From: Manihot esculenta
Lineage: Eukaryota; Streptophyta; Magnoliopsida; Malpighiales; Euphorbiaceae
Direction of reading: 5' to 3'
Length of the DNA stretch: 64,000 nucleotides
NCBI RefSeq assembly: GCF_001659605.2
Contig: NC_035169.2
Location: forward strand, 19,530,263 to 19,594,262
In this document: piece after piece, positions 57,954-64,000 of the stretch
How the letters are laid out: every line of letters begins with the position of its first letter
Position numbering within the stretch: position 1 is the first letter of the stretch
Made by a program: the position numbers and the translations under genes
The notes under the pieces: model-generated
The model's input: only the letters and a program-made list of their open reading frames with translations
Told to the model about the DNA's origin: nothing
Databases searched by the model: none

Positions 57954-60223
57954 TGTAATACCCGGCGAGACCCCGGTATCGGAATTCCTACGTTCCGGCG
58001 GATTTTCCGTTGGAAGTCGGGATTCGAGGATGTCGGAGCTTGCCCTAAGGGTATAAGAAAGGTTTTTAAAGATGTTTTTTTTAAGTGTTTTTATCATGTT
58101 TGCATGTTTTGAGTTAAGAAAATTGAGTTTTGAAATGAAAAGGCCAAGGGGACAAAAGCCAGGTTCGGCCGCCGAAGGTGAAGTTCGGCCGCCGAAAGTT
58201 GCATGGTTTCGCATGCACGTTAGGCCGCCGAAGGAAGAGTCGGTTGGTCACTACAAAAGCCCCTTTGCCCGAGACTTGAGTGGTAAACACTCTGTTTTTG
58301 GGTCAAAGGTAGGTTCAAGCTCTCCTTGGTGTGATTTCTCATGTTTTCCTCAAATCTTGCATGTTTTAACTTGATTTGAGCTTTGTTTTAGAGATTTGAG
58401 CAAAAGGAAGCAAAGTTGAGCACTTGGAGATTTTGATTGAGTTTTTCCCCATCTCCAAGCTTGGATCATCAATCCTCTAGTTCTTCAAGAGGTAAGCATG
58501 GATCCTCACCTCCCTTTATGTTTAAAGTATGTTTTAAGAGTTTTTAGAGAGTTTTATGGCATGTTTTGGGGTATAAGCATGAGTTTGAGCATATGTTGAT
58601 CATATGCGTTTTGTTGTTGTTTTTGGGGCTTGAACTAGTTTTTAGGCCTCTATATGCATGAGATATGTTATATGTTAGTTCAGAAGTGTTGGTATGCATG
58701 TTATGGGTGTTTGATAGGATGTGGAGGCTGAGAGCATGAGTTGTGCTCGGATTCTGCCTTTCTGGAGAATCCAAGTTCGGCCGCCGAAGTAAGGTTCGGC
58801 CGCCGAACCCCTTGTGGAGGCAGTTTCGGCTGCCAAACCTTGCCCCCGAAAGCTAGGCTTTTGGGTGAGAAAGGGGCTTTCGGCCGCCGAAAGAGGGAGT
58901 TCGGCCGCCGAAAGTGCATGAGTTTCGTCTCTGGACGAGACTTTCGGCCGCCGAAGGTGCCGCCGAACATGCATGAGTTTCGTCTCTGGAGAGGGGTTTC
59001 GGCCGCCGAAAGTGCCGCCGAAAGTGCCCAGTCCAGCCTTCTTTTGCCCATTTTTCCATGCATGCCTATGATGTTTTAGAGGGGTTTTGGGGAGATAGTA
59101 GGAGTTATGTTTAAGTAAGTTTGGTCCTCATTTGAGTCCACCTGTGTAGGTACGGACCCAAGAGACCAAAGAGGCCCACAGAGTTAGAGTTACAGAGACT
59201 GCTCAGCCGTTGACAGAGGTGAGTGGAACAGAACGTTATTTTAAAAGTTAAGAACTGTTTTAGCATGATTCATGCATCATTAATGCCATGTTTATGTAGG
59301 ATGCTTTGCATTAGTATTCACCAAGTTGATGCATTGCATTATTACTTGTATATGTGGATTGGACCGAGGCGATCTCAATAGCCCATAAGTCTGTCATTAT
59401 TGTATGTCCTGTGTGAGCTCCTTTGGGGCCGGGCATTTACCTTGGATGAGTCCTGTGAGAGCCCTTATAGGGTCGGGCACCATGAGTAGTTAGTGAAAGA
59501 CCTGTGTGAGCTTCTTTGGGGGCCGGGCACTGACAGAGGGAGTTTTGGGATCATGTCCAATCCGAGATGTGAAATGTTTGTGCCGTGATGCATCATATGA
59601 TAGCATGTTTTAAATGTGATTTTTTTATAGATTCCGCTCACTGGGCTTTAGCAGCTCATCCCTCTCCCTAACCCCATTTTTCAGGGCCTCAGAGAAGAGA
59701 AAGAGAAAGAGATAGCAAGGGTAAAAGGCATATGTAATAGTATAGAATAGTGGACATGAGAATGATGTACAGTACAGAGTTTATGTAATGTATAGAAATG
59801 ATGTAATAGCAAGTTATGTATTGAGTTATAGAATTGTGCTTGGCCCTAGTGTATGTTTATCCCTTTGCACATGATCATTTTCTGATTGAGATAATGTTGC
59901 TATGATGTGCTAGGCTTGGTGCATGGTAGTCTTTCTATCTCTGTAGTTACTGTATGGTACCATAGCAGGTATCACTCTTCGAGTGCATACAGACAGAGCA
60001 TGCATAGTCCAGGCTTAGTTGATGAGAAAAGTTTCAAGAAAAGAAAAGATAGTCAAGCAAAGAAAAAAAAAAGAAGAGGAAGTAACAGTTTTAAGCTTAA
60101 GTATGATCATGTATGGGATTTATCAGGTACACAGAGTTGACAGTAGGCTTACTACGGGTCCCGGCGGCCTTAAGCCGATCTGGATCCTAGTGCCGGTGAT
60201 GGTCCGGTAAGCGGGCTGTTACA
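57954..60223 (+). mobile_element. 5' LTR of element G
   Basis: TGTAATACCCGGCG to GGGCTGTTACA, 2270 bp. TATA-like CTACAAAAG near 58251-58259, just downstream of two TTCGGCCGCCGAA copies (58164, 58186). Donor-like AAGAG|GTAAGC at 58491/58492. U5 units of GTGTGAGCTCCTTTGGGGCCGG near 59410-59530. Confidence 0.95.
58770..59035 (+). repeat. TTCGGCCGCCGAA array in G LTR
   Basis: At least six perfect or near-perfect 13-mers, with CGTCTCTGGACGAGACTTTCGG blocks and GCCGCCGAACATGCATGAG between. Mirrors 19601-19860. Confidence 0.9.
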
Positions 60224-60226
60224 GAT

Positions 60227-60238
60227 TGGTATCAGAGC
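60227..60238 (+). promoter_or_regulatory. Primer-binding site of element G
   Basis: TGGTATCAGAGC, three bases after the LTR; initiator tRNA-Met type. Confidence 0.93.
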
Positions 60239-60489
60239 ATAGGGCCTCTAGAGTACGGTGTGCTGAGCTAAGATGCTCAGGGATTAGAGATATCTCACAT
60301 CGGAAAGAGGTTGTTTTAGAGGGCAAGCACAATAGGAAGATCATGTCCACTAGGATAGGATGTTGAGTCCTGTCTTGATGTGTAATGATGCCTGTGCAGT
60401 TAATGATATGCTATGCTATGAGTTGAGGGTTCATGTTGTTACATGGATCCTATGATGCTAAAGTTCATGTTATGTTTTCAGCAGCTAAG

Positions 60490-63400
60490 ATGAGAGGAAC
60501 CCGTCGATCAGCTAGATTGACTGGAGCTCCGCCCGAGAATGAGGGTATGGAAGGGCGTCCCCCTGCTTTGCCAAGAGCTATGTCCCAAAGGGCAGGCAGA
60601 GAAAGATCATCAAGGGACCCTAGAAGGTCTTTTGATGAAAGCAGGAGGGAGACAGAACAGAGAAGAAGATCTAGTGATACAAGGGAAGAGATGGATGTGG
60701 ATCCAAGAAGGGATGGAGGGTTAGGTGTTGGCACTACAGAGGAGGATGTGGGATCATCACAGGGAGGCGGTCAGGCCTCGGGGTATGGTTATCCACCCCA
60801 CTATCAGCCCTACCCACAGGGCCCAGGATATTCGATGGGAGGTACATCGGATTATCCTAGTTTTCACCCATATCCCACATATATGCCTTATCCACCGTAT
60901 TACCCCCCATATCCACCATATCCCATGTATCCACCCTCACCTTTGTATCCCAGTCCAGCATACTCTACACCAGAAAGTTCTGCACCTCCCCCACCACCAC
61001 CAGTGGTACAACCAGAAGCCCCAGTTATCCAAACACCTCAACCTGGCCCATCTGTGAGGAGCAAGGTAAAGATGACTGATTACCTAAAGTTAGATGCTCC
61101 TAAGTATCAATCAGGAGATGATCCGTTTGAGTACATTAAAGCAGTCAAGATGATAGCAGATGAGTTAGGGGCAGATGATACCAGAGCCATTCAGATGGCA
61201 GGGTTCACTTTAAAATGTAAGAAGGCGAAGGAATGGTTTGGCGTCTATGTGGACCCTAGGTTGGATAACATGTCTTGGGAGGAGTTTGCTAATGAGTTTG
61301 CCGGATGGGCATTCCCAGATAGTTCGAAAGAGCTAAAGATGATAGAGTTTGAGCAGCTCAAGCAGACAGAGGATATGAGTATTGATGAGTTTACTGACAG
61401 GTTTCTGGAGTTGCTACGGTATGCAGGACAGGCCTATGATACGGAACAGAAAAAGGCTAGGAGGTATGCTATGAAACTTCATTCCAGGTATTCCTCTTTG
61501 ATCCATGCAGCCGAGAGGGAGAGTTTCCACACCGTGGTGGATTTAGCACGGAGGATGGAGGCTAGTGCCATTATACAGGGTACAGTGAAACAGCAGCCGG
61601 CACAGTCTTCAGGTTCTAAGACCCCAGGTAGGGGTAAGTCAGATCCCTCTTCACAGGGTGCAGCAACTTCCAGTGGTAAGAAGTGGAGTGGTTCCACGCA
61701 GAAGTCGAGGAAGAATAAGTTCTGGAATAAGATTAAAGCAGGTCTGGGATTAGGCAGTGGCATGAGTTCAGGCTCAGAGGTGCCAGTGTGTGGTAGGTGC
61801 GGTAAAGCGCACAGAGGAGTTTGTCGTTTGGGGATTACAGGATGTTACAGGTGCGGCCAGGAGGGACACATGGCTCGTGAGTGCCCTCAGGCATCTTTCA
61901 CGGCACCATCCCATCAGACAGCTCCAGCTAGCATGCCACAGCCACCAGTTTCAGTTATGACACAGGGCAGAGGCAGAGGGAGAGGGTCAGCCTCTTCATC
62001 TGCGGGTCCCCGAGGTGGAGGTCCGTCAGCTCCGGCGCGGATTTTCACGATGACACAGCAGGAGGCAAACACTTCTAACACCGTGGTGTCAGGTAATCTC
62101 CTCATTGGGTGTTCTGAGGTGTATGCTTTGTTAGACCCTGGTGCTTCGCATTCCTTTGTTGCTCCCAGAGCCATAGAGAGAGTGGGTTTGATGACGTCTG
62201 GGTTAGAGTGTCCCCTATGGGTCAGTGGCCCTAAGTGTGATCCATCGTTGGCAGAGACAGTCTGTCGACATAGTCCAGTGTTTTTAGATGGTAGATGCCT
62301 TCCAGCTGACCTTGTGGTTCTAGAGTTGACAGATTTTGACGTCATTCTAGGGATGGATTGGCTATCTGCATATGGTGCTACCTTGGACTGCAGAGACAAG
62401 GTAGTTAAGTTCAGAGATGAGGATGGATCTGAGTTTGTCTTCAGAGGAGACAGGAGGGGCACGCCTAGAGGTCTGATATCAGCCCTACAGGCTCGTAGGT
62501 TGCTCAGGAGGGGATGTCAAGGGTATCTAGCGCATGTGAGAGAGCTAGACAGTCAGGTTAGGGACCCCAGTTCAGTGCCCGTAGTCAGAGAGTTCCCAGA
62601 TGTGTTTCCAGATGAGCTTCCAGGACTACCACCTGATAGGGAAATAGAGTTCGAGATAGAGTTAGTGCCTGGTACCAGACCGATCTCTATTCCTCCCTAC
62701 AGGATGGCACCAGCAGAGCTAAAAGAGTTGAAAGAGCAGCTACAGGAGTTGGTAGATAAGGGTTTCATCCGTCCAAGTACCTCACCCTGGGGTGCTCCAG
62801 TGTTGTTTGTCAAGAAAAAGGATGGATCCCTTAGACTTTGTATCGACTACAGGCAGTTGAACAAAGTCACTACCAAGAATAAGTATCCTCTCCCCAGGAT
62901 CGATGATCTATTCGACCAGCTAGCAGGAGCAGGTTGTTTTTCTAAGATAGATCTGAGATCGGGCTATCATCAGTTGAGAATTAGGGAAGAGGATGTACCT
63001 AAGACAGCTTTCAGGACCAGATATGGGCATTATGAGTTCTTAGTGATGCCGTTCGGGTTGACTAACGCCCCTGCAGCATTCATGGATCTCATGAACCGAG
63101 TTTTCAGAGAGTACCTGGATCACTTTGTTATTGTCTTCATAGATGATATCTTGGTGTATTCCAGGAATGCAGAGGAGCATGCCCATCATCTGAGGATAGT
63201 CCTGCAGACCTTGAGAGAGCATGGTTTATATGCCAAGTTCTCCAAGTGTGAGTTCTGGCTAAGGAGCATTTCATTCTTGGGGCATGTAGTGTCAGATCAA
63301 GGTATAGCAGTGGACCCCAAGAAGATAGAAGCTGTAGCCAATTGGCCTAGACCCACCACAGTGACAGAGGTCAAGAGTTTCTTGGGTTTGGCAGGCTACT

Positions 63401-64000
63401 ACAGGAGGTTCGTTCAGGACTTCTCCAAGATAGCGGCTCCTATGACCAGATTAACCAGAAAGAACCAGAGATTCACATGGTCGGACCAATGTGAAGAGAG
63501 TTTCGAAGAGTTAAAGAGAAGATTAACTTCAGCACCGGTTTTAGCTCTGCCTACTAGTGATGAGGACTTCACAGTGTTCTGTGATGCGTCCCGAGTGGGA
63601 TTAGGTTGTGTGTTAATGCAGAATGACAGAGTAATAGCTTATGCTTCTAGACAGCTGAAGAAGCACGAGCTAAACTATCCAACACACGATCTTGAGATGG
63701 CAGCGGTTATCTTTGCACTCAAGATGTGGAGGCATTACCTCTATGGGGTGAAATGTGAGATCTTTACAGATCATAAGAGCCTACAGCACATCCTGAGTCA
63801 GAGGGAGTTAAATTTGAGGCAGAGACGGTGGGTGGAATTGCTTAGTGATTATGATTGCAAGATCCAGTATCATCCGGGAAAGGCAAATGTCGTAGCCGAT
63901 GCCTTGAGCCGGAAATCATTAGGCAGTTTATCCCACATTACAGCAGAAAGGAGGCCGGTGGTGAAGGACTTCTACAGGTTAGTTGAGGAAGGGCTACAGT
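60490..64000 (+). CDS. gag-pol: Element G gag-pol polyprotein, 3' end outside window
   Basis: ATG 60490 ([19 protein letters not shown]), open for 1170 codons to the window edge with no stop in frame. Pro/Tyr-rich N terminus with SPYPP-like runs, gag core ([15 protein letters not shown]), CCHC knuckle [14 protein letters not shown] with Cys452, protease Asp549 ([10 protein letters not shown]), RT FIDDIL with Asp885/Asp886, RNase H ([11 protein letters not shown]), and the start of the region before integrase ([11 protein letters not shown]). Knuckle, protease and RT are all in one frame. It looks intact as far as it can be read; integrase and the 3' LTR cannot be judged. Confidence 0.93.
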   Translation, partial: MRGTRRSARLTGAPPENEGMEGRPPALPRAMSQRAGRERSSRDPRRSFDESRRETEQRRRSSDTREEMDVDPRRDGGLGVGTTEEDVGSSQGGGQASGYGYPPHYQPYPQGPGYSMGGTSDYPSFHPYPTYMPYPPYYPPYPPYPMYPPSPLYPSPAYSTPESSAPPPPPPVVQPEAPVIQTPQPGPSVRSKVKMTDYLKLDAPKYQSGDDPFEYIKAVKMIADELGADDTRAIQMAGFTLKCKKAKEWFGVYVDPRLDNMSWEEFANEFAGWAFPDSSKELKMIEFEQLKQTEDMSIDEFTDRFLELLRYAGQAYDTEQKKARRYAMKLHSRYSSLIHAAERESFHTVVDLARRMEASAIIQGTVKQQPAQSSGSKTPGRGKSDPSSQGAATSSGKKWSGSTQKSRKNKFWNKIKAGLGLGSGMSSGSEVPVCGRCGKAHRGVCRLGITGCYRCGQEGHMARECPQASFTAPSHQTAPASMPQPPVSVMTQGRGRGRGSASSSAGPRGGGPSAPARIFTMTQQEANTSNTVVSGNLLIGCSEVYALLDPGASHSFVAPRAIERVGLMTSGLECPLWVSGPKCDPSLAETVCRHSPVFLDGRCLPADLVVLELTDFDVILGMDWLSAYGATLDCRDKVVKFRDEDGSEFVFRGDRRGTPRGLISALQARRLLRRGCQGYLAHVRELDSQVRDPSSVPVVREFPDVFPDELPGLPPDREIEFEIELVPGTRPISIPPYRMAPAELKELKEQLQELVDKGFIRPSTSPWGAPVLFVKKKDGSLRLCIDYRQLNKVTTKNKYPLPRIDDLFDQLAGAGCFSKIDLRSGYHQLRIREEDVPKTAFRTRYGHYEFLVMPFGLTNAPAAFMDLMNRVFREYLDHFVIVFIDDILVYSRNAEEHAHHLRIVLQTLREHGLYAKFSKCEFWLRSISFLGHVVSDQGIAVDPKKIEAVANWPRPTTVTEVKSFLGLAGYYRRFVQDFSKIAAPMTRLTRKNQRFTWSDQCEESFEELKRRLTSAPVLALPTSDEDFTVFCDASRVGLGCVLMQNDRVIAYASRQLKKHELNYPTHDLEMAAVIFALKMWRHYLYGVKCEIFTDHKSLQHILSQRELNLRQRRWVELLSDYDCKIQYHPGKANVVADALSRKSLGSLSHITAERRPVVKDFYRLVEEGLQ

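Larger units (their letters stand above)
58492..60481 (+). other. Predicted leader intron of element G
   Basis: Donor CTTCAAGAG|GTAAGCA, acceptor TATGTTTTCAG, 8 nt before the gag ATG; 1990 nt. Confidence 0.5.
57954..64000 (+). mobile_element. Element G: chromovirus, runs off the window
   Basis: 5' LTR 57954-60223, PBS, and gag-pol open to the last base. It sits in LTR I with TCACAT or similar on the left; the right end is not available. Same family as the solo LTR at 18401-20675. Confidence 0.95.

Noticed and set aside
1..64000. Naming the species from repeat content
   Set aside because: The motif-rich LTRs look distinctive, but without a database search I cannot tie them to a genus; only an angiosperm, probably a eudicot, is supported.

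Overview
The window is a block of nested plant LTR retrotransposons. I see no host protein gene, tRNA or rRNA. The primer-binding sites, the plant-type Ty3/gypsy and Ty1/copia protein families, LTRs of 1.4 to 2.4 kb and the TE-on-TE nesting point to a repeat-rich (probably pericentromeric) region of an angiosperm, most likely a eudicot. The sequence alone does not fix the species.

Three retrotransposon groups are present. (1) Tekay/Del-like chromoviruses have LTRs of about 2.1-2.4 kb that begin TGTAATACC and end GTTACA, a PBS for initiator tRNA-Met, one gag-pol ORF and a chromodomain-like C terminus. (2) Athila-lineage elements have LTRs of about 1.4-1.6 kb and a PBS of the TGGTGCCGTTGTCGGGGA type. 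(3) A decayed Ty1/copia element is also present. Labels used here: A (1-7216, minus, truncated by the window edge); K (7217-9494, minus, 3' end only); an Athila solo LTR (9495-11101); a chromovirus LTR fragment (11102-12150); a copia LTR fragment (12151-13020); L (13021-16238, minus, pol relic); C (16239-55438, minus, Athila), which is the scaffold of the window; then a copia relic (55439-56888), chromovirus LTR pieces H and I (56889-57953), and G (57954 to the window end, plus).

Four insertions sit inside C or its guests with exact 5-bp target-site duplications: a chromovirus solo LTR (18401-20675, GGCTA); Athila element B (21212-39547, CGTAT), which itself holds the young, complete chromovirus D (25686-35336, ATAGT); and chromovirus E (40035-52408, TGGTT), which itself holds solo LTR F (46464-48782, CTGGC). 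D has near-identical LTRs and an uninterrupted gag-pol ORF. G is open to the window edge. A, E, L, B and C carry stops, frameshifts or deletions.

The most unusual signal is a GC-rich 13-bp inverted repeat, TTCGGC-G-GCCGAA. It is arrayed in a roughly 54-bp unit in the LTRs of both the chromoviruses and the Athila elements, it sits again beside the chromovirus TATA box, and it recurs inside Athila B coding sequence in two different reading frames. The second Athila element, C, carries a different inverted-repeat motif (GTTTG-GG-CAAAC) arrayed in the corresponding linker and present once in its LTR. Other notable signals are a conserved splice-donor/acceptor pair that predicts a 1.9-2.0 kb leader intron in the chromoviruses, complementary domain losses in B (no integrase) and C (no protease/RT/RNase H), and recurrent CAG-to-TAG stops that fit deamination of CHG-methylated cytosine.
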